Source of the DNA: Perkinsus olseni
Taxonomy: Eukaryota > Perkinsozoa > Perkinsida > Perkinsidae
Direction: 5' to 3'
Length of the DNA stretch: 64,000 bases
NCBI GenBank assembly: GCA_013115135.1
Contig: JABANP010000181.1
Location: forward strand, 31,295 to 95,294
Shown here piece by piece: positions 1-9,261 of this stretch; the first letter of the stretch is position 1; every line of letters begins with the position of its first letter. The translations under genes were made by a program, and so were the position numbers. The notes beneath the pieces were generated by a model, which did no database searches, had not been told where the DNA came from, and saw nothing but the letters and a program-made list of their open reading frames with translations.

Positions 1-364
1 ATCATTCTTATGAGCTCGAGTAGTCGGCAAGGTGGTCCCTTATTAATCGTCATACCTTAGTAATGGGAACGGTCAAGTGTGTCTCTGGCCACCTGTACTG
101 TGTGAGCATCATTCTCTTGGCTACTCTGTGAGGTTTGGCGATCACTGGAAGAATTCGCCTTGCCTGCTTGGCGTCCCGAATCGAGGTGCACGGAGTATCG
201 CACCCGTCCCCTCCAAGGAGTTCGCACGATAACACAGCTGCACTTGTTGCTGATACAGAGGGCCTTTTTCGACTCCCGAAAACAGAAGGATGTCGTTGTT
301 AAGGCCTTGAGCTGAGGCAAATATTTGTAATGGGCGAGCTAGTTTCTCTCCATTTCTTGGCGAG
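1..364. other. Left flank, nothing recognised
   Basis: No supported gene or repeat was seen between the window edge and the outer B repeat of the adjacent retrotransposon. The short open frames here overlap one another on the same strand and show no recognisable motif. Confidence 0.5.
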
Positions 365-534
365 TGCAAGTCCGCATATACAGCTGCCGTTCCCACCCAC
401 TGTCGAACACGACAGTTCCCGCCCTTGGGCCGAGAAATGATCCGTGACAGTAGGATCGCTCGGGATGTGGACCATCATGCGTTAGCCACCCAGCTGGTGG
501 CACATCCACGCCCTGGGCAGATCCACAATCCTCC
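365..534 (-). repeat. Split direct repeat B (outer copy, element 3' end)
   Basis: 170 bp copy of 701-870. It marks the 3' boundary of the retrotransposon, since similarity to the inner copy stops abruptly at 365. Confidence 0.85.
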
Positions 535-560
535 TCATCAACAGAAGAAAAGAAAAAAAA

Positions 561-700
561 CGATCAAATCAATCAACGCGAACTGCCGAGGGAACTGCTC
601 TACTGCTGCCTATCCATCAGAGTATAACATCATCATCGGGGCGCGCGCTGTATCCTCGACTTGCACCTCCTAGCACTCCGCTTCGCTTCCTGCTCTCCAA
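561..700 (-). repeat. Split direct repeat A2 (internal)
   Basis: Second copy of the 140 bp A repeat. It lies directly next to the inner B repeat at 701 and 26 bp from the outer B repeat, as expected for elements that regenerate their ends from a circle junction. Confidence 0.9.
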
Positions 701-870
701 TGCAAGTCCGCATATACAGCTGCCGTTCCCACCCACTGTCGAACACGACAGTTCCCGCCCTTGGGCCGAGAAATGATCCGTGACAGTAGGATCGCTCGGG
801 ATGTGGACCATCATGTGTTAGCCACCCAGCTGGTGGCACATCCACGCCCTGGGCAGATCCACAATCCTCC
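701..870 (-). repeat. Split direct repeat B (inner copy)
   Basis: 170 bp matching 365-534 with a c/t difference. It follows the recombinase gene in element orientation. Confidence 0.9.
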
Positions 871-1071
871 CATTCCATAGTCACGGTCATTCTGGCCCTG
901 AATGGCGACATGCTAATACTAAGCTCTATCCTCTGCAGCTAATACTAGTCGAGTATCCGTCAGTAGAACAGCCGTTAGATCAGCCGGTAGGCCGCTCTGT
1001 AGACGTTGGAGTACAGACCCTTCTCCCCCACTCTACTAAGCCGAGTTGGCTGGCAATTCCTGGATGCCGCA

Positions 1072-2364
1072 TCAATTCCGCCGTAGCCACCTGCGTTGGC
1101 CGTCGTGCACGATAGACTTCCCCAGCTCCCGCTCCCTACGAAGCCAACTTCCCCTCGCTATCGAGGATTCCGTTACGTCTTCCAGTATTACGGAGTCCGG
1201 ATCTATTACCTCCGATACCGAGCTTGGCTCTTGTCGGCTAACCGGGATCACAGCTGGATCTGCTTGGCCCACCCGGCTCGGAACCTCCGATCTCATTCGG
1301 TATTGGTCTCCGCACAACTCGACCAGCTGTGTCTCCGCTCTCACGACCACCTCAGCGAATAGCGGACTCATCACCAATAGCGCTTCCTCGATGTATATGT
1401 CCACGCACTTAGAATCCTTGGACCACCGGCCGAATGCTCGTATCTGGTTGTGGTCAAGCCCCGATCGGGCCAACATTTGGCATCCTCCGCGTCGCAGGCT
1501 ATGCAGCGAGAACCCATCGGGGGTCCGAGCTCCCGCATTCTCGATGTCCTTCTTTAGCTGTCGCCTCAACACCGATTTGTCCAGTGGCTGGCCGAGAGAA
1601 TCTACCAGAAGGTTGTCGTCGGCAGAGGCACTTTCGGCGCGCCGCATCCCCTTCAAACTCTCGGCGGCTCGTACGGGACACAGATCCCTGCCCATCCTTC
1701 CTATGGTAGCGCCGCATGAACAGCCATGTTCGCGAGACACCCCAATGCATTGGGGGTCTGTTTTACTAGACCGCAGCCTCACCACAACTCTTCCTACTGC
1801 GGAGTCAACCATAACGTCTTTCAGCTGTAACTTGCAGAGCTCATCGCCTCGCAGCAGAAACCACGACCCAAGTATATAGGCATTTGCTCGACGCTGCTCC
1901 TGCGCACCACGGGCATTGCGGTAGATGGCCTCCAGCTCGCCAGGCGATACTGTCCTTGCCCGTTTTGGGGCTCCCAGGCCACGCAATAACGACCGCTTCA
2001 CCCTCGTCAAGCATTCTCTCTCCGCTTGACCTAGGGTGTGTCCTTGCAGCGAATTTTCCGAGCACGCCGCTGATAGATAGTCGGCCCCGCTCCTGTATCC
2101 TGCAGCCTTGAGTATCGACCCCACCAATTCTATAGACTTGCAGTTGATTGGGAATGGCTCCACGCCTTGTGACTGGCATATCTCCACCCACAGTTTCACC
2201 CTTGAGCACTTCGAGCGCCATGTGGAGTGAGCGAACATGCCAGCCTCCAGCTCCTGCTTTGCTCGGCGCCTACCTTCTTCGTTGCCCGGCTGAATGAGTC
2301 GCCTAACTTCCTTTATACTACCTCGCTTCGGCCTCGGGGCTCCCAGCTGTCGCGTAGGGGTCAT
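1072..2364 (-). CDS. Tyrosine recombinase of the retrotransposon
   Basis: 430 residues from ATG 2364; the upstream in-frame stop is at 2418. All catalytic residues of the family are visible in order: Arg in WFLLRGDELCKL, the H-x-x-R pair in FSLHSLRRGGCQ, Trp in AFGRWSKDS, and the nucleophilic Tyr in VDIYIEEAL. It would insert the circular cDNA by strand exchange. It lies in a different frame from pol, about 0.5 kb downstream, so it probably has its own translation start. The 2365-2890 spacer holds no further domain that I can see. Confidence 0.9.
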   Translation of the reverse strand: MTPTRQLGAPRPKRGSIKEVRRLIQPGNEEGRRRAKQELEAGMFAHSTWRSKCSRVKLWVEICQSQGVEPFPINCKSIELVGSILKAAGYRSGADYLSAACSENSLQGHTLGQAERECLTRVKRSLLRGLGAPKRARTVSPGELEAIYRNARGAQEQRRANAYILGSWFLLRGDELCKLQLKDVMVDSAVGRVVVRLRSSKTDPQCIGVSREHGCSCGATIGRMGRDLCPVRAAESLKGMRRAESASADDNLLVDSLGQPLDKSVLRRQLKKDIENAGARTPDGFSLHSLRRGGCQMLARSGLDHNQIRAFGRWSKDSKCVDIYIEEALLVMSPLFAEVVVRAETQLVELCGDQYRMRSEVPSRVGQADPAVIPVSRQEPSSVSEVIDPDSVILEDVTESSIARGSWLRRERELGKSIVHDGQRRWLRRN

Positions 2365-2890
2365 TGACGGCAATTCAGGGGCCAAATTATTCCTGGACAG
2401 AGAGCGGCTGCTGCGTCATTCGCACCACACCCGAGCCATTCAGCCGACTGCGACCGATTAATCCGGATCTTGCCTAGCCCGCCCAAACGACGTTACGCCG
2501 CAAGAGACGAGAATCGACTTCCGCCTCGGGTGCATGCCTCGGTAGAGACTACATCTCAATGCCACGCAACGAGGCGGCGCTACAGGTCCACTACGTGACC
2601 CAGTTGACCGACTCGGCTAGCTGAAGGCAACGGGCACGTCCACGTTGCACGCTACAGCACACGCCCCACAGGCGAGTTAGCACTCCTGGTCACTACGCGA
2701 CGCAGGGAGAATGAGAAACGTCGCATCCAATACTCTGACTCCCGCCAACAGCAATGGGGACACAGAGGAGACTACGGGCAGTAACTATTGACGGCATCAA
2801 TAAGTGGCCGGGGTTAGTCACAGCGAGACCCCCCCGAAGCCGGAGTAAGCGCACTAGACGACAGCAGAACAGCGTACACGCATCATCATA

Positions 2891-5068
2891 CTATCTACGA
2901 CTAGCCCCAAACGCCTCATCTCGGGTCGGACAGGTCATCCTCGGGATGTTACGAAGGCATTGCGGGACACTCTTTCCTTCGCCTAGCCGACTAAGCGCGT
3001 CGGCAATAACATTGGACGAACCTCTCATATGACGGTAGCGCACTTCCAGCAACCGCAGGTCCAATGCCATCATCATAGCGACCTTCTCTACCAGCCGCCG
3101 GAGAACCAGGGAGGACGACCGCTGGCGGATCATCACGCTGAGGGCGACCAATGAGTCTGACTCGACCACCACTCGGCTGCAGTCGTAGAGCCGTGAGGAC
3201 CACAGTTTAAGGGCAACGACAATCGCCAGCAGTTCGAAGCAAGACTGGGAGCTACATGAACCACGCCCAGCACCTAGTAGCTCAACGTCGTGGTCCGACA
3301 CGGCGTCGGCGAAGTAAGACACCGGTGTCGCCTTCTCGTGGGAAGATCCCCACATCAGGGCTCCGCCTATTCCGACCGTCGATGCATCCACCACAATGCA
3401 TACACGAGGGGGTAGTCTGCATGATAACCGGTACCTTCTAGTTAGGCAGTGGTCGACCGCCACCGTGCATCGATCCATCGCCGAGCGAAAGAACCAGCCA
3501 AGCCACTGTAGATCATTAAGTGCCTTCTGCAGCGAGACGTGTGATTTACCGTGCTTGTGTGCGAAGGCGGAGAGCTGCCAGAGGGGAGCTAGGAAGGCGT
3601 GCAGGTATGGTACGACGTTCCCCGCCCATGAGGTTTTCCCACACAACTTTCTCAGGGCCTTGCAACACCCCTTCTTGGGGGACTCCAGCAGCTCCGACGC
3701 CAACTCATACATAGCAATAATCTTCTCTCGCGGCACAGATACAGACATCTCCTGGGCTGCTAGGGTGAAGGTCAGCCCGATCCATTTCATGCAGCGCCCT
3801 CTCTGACCCTTTTCCACCGAAAGAGGGATTCCCAGTAATGCCCAGAGCAACAGCACCGTTACCATCCGCAGCTTGCGTACCCGCGGAGACCTGCCCCTGG
3901 CGATGATGGCCGGGTCGTCAACGTAACAGGAAATCCTCATCTGCGAGCTATCATAGAGCAGCTGGGCTAGACGACAGGCACAGCTTGACACCCTGCAGAA
4001 CACCAGCGGGCTGCTACGGGTACCAAACATTAACACATTAAATTTTATGTAGAACCCCCCAAAGCGGCATATCTGACAGAACCGTTCCGATTCATTCACC
4101 GCTATCAATTTAAATGCAGAGCGGAAGTCCACCGAAAGGAATTCGAGGGACTCGAAGTTGCCATCGAGCTGACCAAGATCCAAGATGTCACTGACCAGAT
4201 CGCTGGGTCTTGGGAGAATGACCTTCTCTGAGGTTACCACAGCATCATTCAGCCCGCTGGCAGTGGCGTCGCAAATCAGACGCCATTTACCGTTCGGCTT
4301 CGGAGCCAGAGCAAGGCGACTCACGAGGAACTTCTCCGAACCCAACGATGCCACCAACTCTTCGCGCGACCGATAAAACTCGCAAAATCCTTCGTCTGCT
4401 TCAGACTGTAGTAAGGCCATAGTGATATCCGGTCGCTGCTCAGCTGATGGATAGTTGGCGAACTCGGGGTCCGCTGACGCTGCCACGCCAGGAGTACCGT
4501 CGATGCGTTCCCAAAGACAAATGGACTCCGGACTGAGATCGTGCTGAGGGCAGTCCTCAGTTAGGGGAAAGACCCCGCACGGCCTTATAGTCTGAGTAAC
4601 GCCAATCGGTGCCCCCTGCTCTGATAACCACTTCGGGATTTCAGTATCCCAATCTCCTGCAAGCGATATCAGCAGGGCCCACAATCCCCCTCTCAGAGGC
4701 GAGTGCGGATTGGACGGCTTGGCCGCATCAGGAGATCCCCCACAGAACTCTATTACTGATTGCCTGGCCTCGTTGACCATGTCCTCTGGAAGTGGTTGCC
4801 TCCCCACGTCGGACAGGCCATCCAGTCTCGGAAGTACAATAGACTCTAATACCTCTCTTAGCCGGCGGAAACTCTCTCTGCCCTCCTTCAGAAACTCAGA
4901 TGAAAGAACAGTTCTCCGTAAGCCACCCAACCAACCTTGATCTTCATTAAAATGGTTGCGGACCGTCAGCGGTGAATCTCGACTACCGTCGTAATCAGAC
5001 ACCGCTTCATTATTGCAACCGGCAGATGAACGGGCAGGTTGAGCAGAGCCGTCCGTCAAGCTATCTAG
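2891..5068 (-). CDS. pol: Reverse transcriptase-RNase H polyprotein (readthrough product of gag)
   Basis: About 725 codons open directly after the gag stop. The RT palm shows FLSVDFRSAFKLI (catalytic Asp), MFGTRSSP, and the YVDD box (3925-3914) within SCYVDDPAI. An RNase H domain follows, with VVDAST, an ELLAIVVALKLW segment (catalytic Glu), VVESDSLVAL (Asp) and a C-terminal RGSSNVIADALSRL motif. Together these are the DIRS/Ngaro-type RT-RH module, which copies the RNA and removes the template. The first in-frame non-ATG candidate is a TTG at 5059, so expression most likely depends on readthrough of the UGA at 5071. Confidence 0.9.
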   Translation of the reverse strand, partial: LDSLTDGSAQPARSSAGCNNEAVSDYDGSRDSPLTVRNHFNEDQGWLGGLRRTVLSSEFLKEGRESFRRLREVLESIVLPRLDGLSDVGRQPLPEDMVNEARQSVIEFCGGSPDAAKPSNPHSPLRGGLWALLISLAGDWDTEIPKWLSEQGAPIGVTQTIRPCGVFPLTEDCPQHDLSPESICLWERIDGTPGVAASADPEFANYPSAEQRPDITMALLQSEADEGFCEFYRSREELVASLGSEKFLVSRLALAPKPNGKWRLICDATASGLNDAVVTSEKVILPRPSDLVSDILDLGQLDGNFESLEFLSVDFRSAFKLIAVNESERFCQICRFGGFYIKFNVLMFGTRSSPLVFCRVSSCACRLAQLLYDSSQMRISCYVDDPAIIARGRSPRVRKLRMVTVLLLWALLGIPLSVEKGQRGRCMKWIGLTFTLAAQEMSVSVPREKIIAMYELASELLESPKKGCCKALRKLCGKTSWAGNVVPYLHAFLAPLWQLSAFAHKHGKSHVSLQKALNDLQWLGWFFRSAMDRCTVAVDHCLTRRYRLSCRLPPRVCIVVDASTVGIGGALMWGSSHEKATPVSYFADAVSDHDVELLGAGRGSCSSQSCFELLAIVVALKLWSSRLYDCSRVVVESDSLVALSVMIRQRSSSLVLRRLVEKVAMMMALDLRLLEVRYRHMRGSSNVIADALSRLGEGKSVPQCLRNIPRMTCPTRDEAFGASRR

Positions 5069-5071
5069 TCA
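5065..5071 (-). promoter_or_regulatory. Leaky stop context UGA-CUAG between gag and pol
   Basis: On the minus strand gag ends AAC TGA CTA GAT, and the following codons stay open into the polymerase in the same frame. UGA followed by CUAG is the known efficient stop-readthrough context of several animal genes and viruses. A gag-pol fusion by readthrough is therefore the simplest reading; the polymerase has no ATG close to its start. Confidence 0.7.
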
Positions 5072-6355
5072 GTTTCGCCTCTCACCACCCCCGCGGCCTC
5101 CGACCACGGGCTCACCAGACCGCTTGGACCGGTCCCGAGACGGACATTCTCTGTTGCCTCTCGGAAGATCGTGCGGCTTTTTGCACGCTAAGCATACATG
5201 ACGCCGCCCCTGGGGGCACACCGCACCCGTATGGCCCTCACGTCCTCCTTGATAAGCGAAACAGATCTCACGCCGCTTATCGTTCGCCGACGGTGGCTTA
5301 CCCGAAGCCTCGTCGCGCAGCCTCTTACCAGCCTGCTCATTAAGTGGGGCCTTGGCTCCTGTGGTTGCCGAGCCACTTGCCCGCTCGCGCTCCACCTTGA
5401 TGACTCGCCGGTCCATCTGGGAATTCCAGAATGAGTAATCTGCCGCCGCCGCTCGGAATGCATGGCCCCATCTTGCAACATCCAACCTGCCTGATACGTA
5501 CCGTACAAGACGGCTAGAACGTAGGAGTTCGTCGGCCTCAACCAAAAAACTCCAGTATTCGTCCCCATACGTAGAGTAGAGGTGCTCAATCTGCATCATA
5601 TATGCTTCCATGTCTGCCAGGGATGCCGCCCCGAGCATTATGAGAGCGTACTTATAGATGACGAATGACTTCCGCCACTCGCGGTATGTGGGAACCGACG
5701 GAGCGCCCACTCGGACAGCCTGTCCATCTTGGTCAAACGTCCACCTCGTCAGTTTCATTTCCTTCAATCGGAACCTCTGGCGCGGCGCCCAGACTGAGAA
5801 GTCGGCGAACGGTAAGCCGCCCTCATTGAGTTTGGCTTGGAGTCCTGACAGCTGCTCCAAGCTTGGTAACTGATCGTCGCTGATATCGCCAAACACACTT
5901 TTGGTCTTCTCCACCATATCATTGTAGTCCAGAGGAGGGAGCAACTCGTACTGGGTATCGTCCACGGAGTCGACGAAAACGGCCATTTTGGCTTTCTTCC
6001 CAGCGGGCTCGCCGCCCGACGCAGCCTCATTCACCACGGCTGCGGCGGTGTTCGCCATGGCCTGAGCTAGCCCGCATTGCTCTCTGCATGCATCGTAGAG
6101 GACTCCCACTCTGCCCCTGGCCAGCGCAGTAGCCACACCGTTCAGAGCTACAGTAACATCGGCGTCGTTCAGGAAGGCAACATCTCCGACCGTCTTGAGC
6201 GATCCCGGCTCACCGCCCATGGTGACGGTAAACCCAACCCATGTAGCATCATCTACCCCCAAGCTTCTTCGTAGGGGCTCGATGTCAACTTTCGCGGCTT
6301 CGAAGCGTTCGATGAGTGAGGTCGGAGATCTGCGCTGTGGCTGCTGCTGCTCCAT
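5069..6355 (-). CDS. gag: Gag-like protein of the YR retrotransposon
   Basis: 428 residues from the first ATG at 6355 (an in-frame TTG at 6379 inside A1 is not a credible start). The C-terminal part has two zinc-knuckle-like clusters: a degenerate one (C-x9-H-x4-C, second Cys replaced by Tyr) and CLACKKPH followed by a Cys, within a basic tail. Nucleocapsid parts of Gag use such clusters to bind RNA. The rest is not recognisable by eye. The frame ends in a single TGA at 5071-5069 and the polymerase frame continues in the same phase. Confidence 0.8.
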   Translation of the reverse strand: MEQQQPQRRSPTSLIERFEAAKVDIEPLRRSLGVDDATWVGFTVTMGGEPGSLKTVGDVAFLNDADVTVALNGVATALARGRVGVLYDACREQCGLAQAMANTAAAVVNEAASGGEPAGKKAKMAVFVDSVDDTQYELLPPLDYNDMVEKTKSVFGDISDDQLPSLEQLSGLQAKLNEGGLPFADFSVWAPRQRFRLKEMKLTRWTFDQDGQAVRVGAPSVPTYREWRKSFVIYKYALIMLGAASLADMEAYMMQIEHLYSTYGDEYWSFLVEADELLRSSRLVRYVSGRLDVARWGHAFRAAAADYSFWNSQMDRRVIKVERERASGSATTGAKAPLNEQAGKRLRDEASGKPPSANDKRREICFAYQGGREGHTGAVCPQGRRHVCLACKKPHDLPRGNRECPSRDRSKRSGEPVVGGRGGGERRN

Positions 6356-6363
6356 TAAAAAAC

Positions 6364-6503
6364 CGATCAAATCAATCAACGCGAACTGCCGAGGGAACTG
6401 CTCTACTGCTGCCTATCCATCAGAGTATAACATCATCATCGGGGCGCGCGCTGTATCCTCGACTTGCACCTCCTAGCACTCCGCTTCGCTTCCTGCTCTC
6501 CAA
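6364..6503 (-). repeat. Split direct repeat A1 (element 5' end)
   Basis: 140 bp matching 561-700. It forms the 5' terminus of the retrotransposon and ends 9 bp upstream of the first gag ATG (6355). Confidence 0.9.
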
Positions 6504-7228
6504 AAACTTTCGGGTTGCTCGTACTGATGCTCGACATGAGGCATCCGAAGGTTACCGGTTACCTAACGAGACAATCCTTCCATGTTTCGGTGGCCGTACC
6601 GACAAACAGTTCAAGCTCGGGCTAGATATAATGGTGTGAATACGCCGACCGCGCGAGTAAAGGTCGGCTTCATTATCGTTCTACCTTATCATTTCTGCCT
6701 TCGAGTGTTCACGCAACTTCGATAGCCAAGAGGTATAACGTTCGCCTTCCTGAGGCTCCATCAATTCGCCATGACTGGCGATTTCTTGTTGTGAGCTTGG
6801 AGTAGAACACGAGTGAAGAACAAGAGAAGCTTCCGTTAGATTTCCGTGAATTTTTCTCGAGACTACGAAATGTGAGGCTGTCAAGGGGCGAGGTTCACCG
6901 TGCACTATCTTGGCACATATCATCAATCCAATAGTTTCCGTGAGCGCGAGAGATGGCCCAAGACGCTCGCTTATCCATTTTCTAGAAGGACAACACGGTT
7001 AGGTCAGCTGCGCTCAGATCCACACATGCTTGAACGGTATAGACTGGGAAACGCGAGTCCATCATTTGAAAGTTCTTTAACTTAGCCATAACGATATCGT
7101 GCGCCTTAACTCCCTCCGTGAGATCACTATACATCGGCCCCGCAACAACATTGCAATAAACGGCATCTTTTACCGCCCCTGGAGTGATTCATGTGGAGTC
7201 GAGCTCTGAGCCAACCTGACTTCCGCGT
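6504..7228. other. No supported feature
   Basis: This stretch between the retrotransposon and the LRR relic has only short frames without motifs. It may hold decayed upstream exons of the LRR relic, but I could not align any. Confidence 0.4.
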
Positions 7229-7567
7229 TTGGTAGAATATGCAGAAGTGAAGCTTACCATCGGCTTTGAAAGAGGTATGGAATTTTCCCTCGGGGTTCGG
7301 GTCACCGGCCTCCAAGCTTTGCCGAATCTTCGGAAGCGCGATCGCGTTGTTGTTAGTCCCGAGGAGCGGCAGAAGATGGACTCCCTCGCCGCTACGAGCG
7401 TCATGAACAGACTGGGTGAGGCTTAGTCCCGCTCGACACCTGACGACTTACGAGCGTCGGGATCATCGGTACTCAATGATGAGGATAGCACTCTACCAGC
7501 TGAGACTTCTACTTCAACTCGGCTGCCGGTGAGGACTATGGCCTCCGACAACAGTAGCTGCGACTAG
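7229..7567 (+). pseudogene. 3'-terminal relic of an LRR gene
   Basis: The plus strand encodes QALPNLRKRDRVVV followed by SPEERQKMDSLAATSVMNRLG, then a GT splice donor, and after a gap LNDEDSTLPAETSTS and TRLPVRTMASDNS before a TAG at 7565-7567. The same two exons, in the same order and with the same intron position, end the minus-strand LRR gene at 9262-9520 (QALPNLRALDRVVISFGE; DDEDSSLPTNASASTGL). No upstream LRR exons were found here, so this is probably a truncated duplicate lying tail to tail with the longer gene. Confidence 0.7.
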
Positions 7568-7636
7568 CATGGTCACGACATGGCGTTGATGGATACTTTT
7601 CCGGTGGCTTCGAGGTTTTGTGTTGTTAAGTACAAA

Positions 7637-7658
7637 ACTGATAACTTATCAGTGATAA
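7637..7658 (+). repeat. 14-bp inverted-insertion signature, perfect
   Basis: ACTGATAA, then c, then TTATCAGT, then GATAA. The 8-mer is followed by one base, its exact reverse complement and a repeat of its last five bases. The single loop base is the complement of the base after the repeat (g). Confidence 0.8.
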
Positions 7659-7714
7659 GTTAACCACCCGGCAAGAAGCCCAAAGACCAGCCACACTGAT
7701 GAGAGTCTACACCA

Positions 7715-7975
7715 TTTTCACCTCAAGTTAAAAGGATGAGACCTCAATTTAAATACTCTTTTCGAAATTTAAAATAGGCAGACTTCATTTTAAAACGCTT
7801 TATTTTAAAATGGAATTTCAAGATCGAATTAAAAAAATGCCACTTCGTTTTCGAAAAATTTGAAAAAACGCAAGTTCGAATTAGTGTGACAGGATCCTGG
7901 GGAGATATTTAAAATAACTCGAACCTCAAATTAAAGATTAAAATCCAACTTAAAAATATCCAACCTCAATTTCGT
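7715..7975. repeat. A+T-rich block with repeated semi-palindromic words
   Basis: Composition shifts sharply to A+T. Variants of ACCTCAATTTAAA and ATTTTAAAA recur on both strands roughly every 20-40 bp. No open frame is seen. It resembles the word-dense elements elsewhere in the window, but I did not find clear terminal inverted repeats. Confidence 0.5.
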
Positions 7976-8162
7976 GGCGCGCAATATGGGATGCGCTCAG
8001 TGCATGTTCATCGGTATAGGGTACACAGGACTGATGTCGTGGGGACCTGGGGTTGCAGTTGACTAAGTCAACTTGACTTTTTTGTCTTCCAAAACGCCTC
8101 TTCCTCTGTTTCTTGCTCTACTCCTCCAGCATGGAGGATATTCTGATCTGGTAGATCTGGTG

Positions 8163-8262
8163 ACCAGAGCGTATGTGTAGCTACTGTGCAACTTATGGTG
8201 ACACGTATGAGCGCACCAGAGCGTATGTGTAACCACTGTGTATGGTGACACGTATGGGCACG
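8163..8262. repeat. 52-bp tandem duplication and nearby GTGC microsatellite
   Basis: The unit beginning accagagcgtatgtgta occurs twice with period 52 and a few differences. A short (GTGC)n run sits at about 8524-8538. The rest of 8263-9261 shows nothing I can assign apart from a GC-rich stretch at 8780-8870. Confidence 0.6.
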
Positions 8263-9261
8263 TCATACCTTGTAACGCTCCGTCTATGTTTATGCGTGCA
8301 GAATAGTCTAGGCAATAGCTCTTTCACAAGATCCATCTCACAAGCTCCCTCTGGCCTTGTGCTCCACGTATGCTCCACTGTGACCTCTGAAGCAGTTTTC
8401 GTCCGCTGGAAAAGTTCTCATCACAGGGCTCGAACTAGAGTCTAACATTTTGAGGGTAGACATTTGAAGTGATGCCCTTCAATGGCTTTTTCTCTCGGGG
8501 CACTTTGAATTTTGGTACCACCGTGCGTGCGTGCGTGCTATGGGTCACGCGGTGACACGTGACCGAACTACGCCGAGAGCCTTCTGGATCCCGCAAGGTT
8601 CGCGCCATCTGCCTTCCGCCATCTGCCTTATCTGCCTTCCGTAAACCTTGTCATGGGCTCCGACGCCATCTGAGATGGGAAGGCTCGGCGCGATCTATCT
8701 CTGCGTTGCTCTTCACTGATACAGTATATCAGGTACGCGTATTACTATCATCAGTGATACAGGTACGAGAGTACGACGGTGGGGCTGCACGGCTGATGAT
8801 AGCAGGTAGGTCGGGCGCCCCGACCCACAGCCCGACTCGTGGGCCGGGCCCGTGGTGGCGTGGCCTTTGATGATTCTAAGCTTGATGCTGCTTCACCGCT
8901 AAGTTTCTAGCTTTATCGTCCTTGCCACAGCCAAAGGTTTGACTCGTCCCATTGTGAATAAGCTGCGGGCTTTCCTGACTGGAAGCGCTGATCCGAGCAG
9001 CCTGCTTGCGTCGTAGAGGATCACATCATCCTTCTCAATCCTCGCCAAACTGTCACTGAGATCTGGGCGCATCCCGGATCGATTTCCCTGCGGATGTACC
9101 AGAAATCACCCAGCTTGCAAAGCGTGAGGCACGCTGCGTGACATATTATGTCATATTATTAATTCAAAGAACCTTAATTTTATGCTTGCCTCCCTACTCC
9201 CTACGCAAGAACCCCGAGCGATCCGAAATGCACCCACAGGCGCCATGCAGCGGAATCCATG

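Larger units (their letters stand above)
365..6503 (-). mobile_element. Complete tyrosine-recombinase retrotransposon (Ngaro/PAT-like)
   Basis: In element orientation (minus strand) the order is terminal repeat A1, gag, reverse transcriptase/RNase H, tyrosine recombinase, then B, A2 and B. A1 (6364-6503) and A2 (561-700) are 140 bp direct copies. The B copies (701-870 and 365-534) are 170 bp with at most a base or so of difference. Inner B abuts A2 with no gap, and A2 is separated from the outer B by 26 bp of purine-rich sequence. This A1-body-B-A2-B pattern is the split-direct-repeat structure of PAT and Ngaro elements, which integrate through a circular intermediate using a recombinase instead of a DDE integrase. 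No long open frame is broken, so the copy may be recent. I saw no methyltransferase domain and no inverted repeats, which argues against DIRS1-type elements. Confidence 0.9.

Noticed and set aside
1046..1879. 277-codon open frame on the plus strand
   Set aside because: It is the antisense shadow of the tyrosine recombinase, whose catalytic residues are clear on the minus strand.
8163..8262. CRISPR-like spaced repeats
   Set aside because: Only two units in direct tandem with similar sequence throughout; no spacer pattern and no cas genes. The genome is eukaryotic by its introns.
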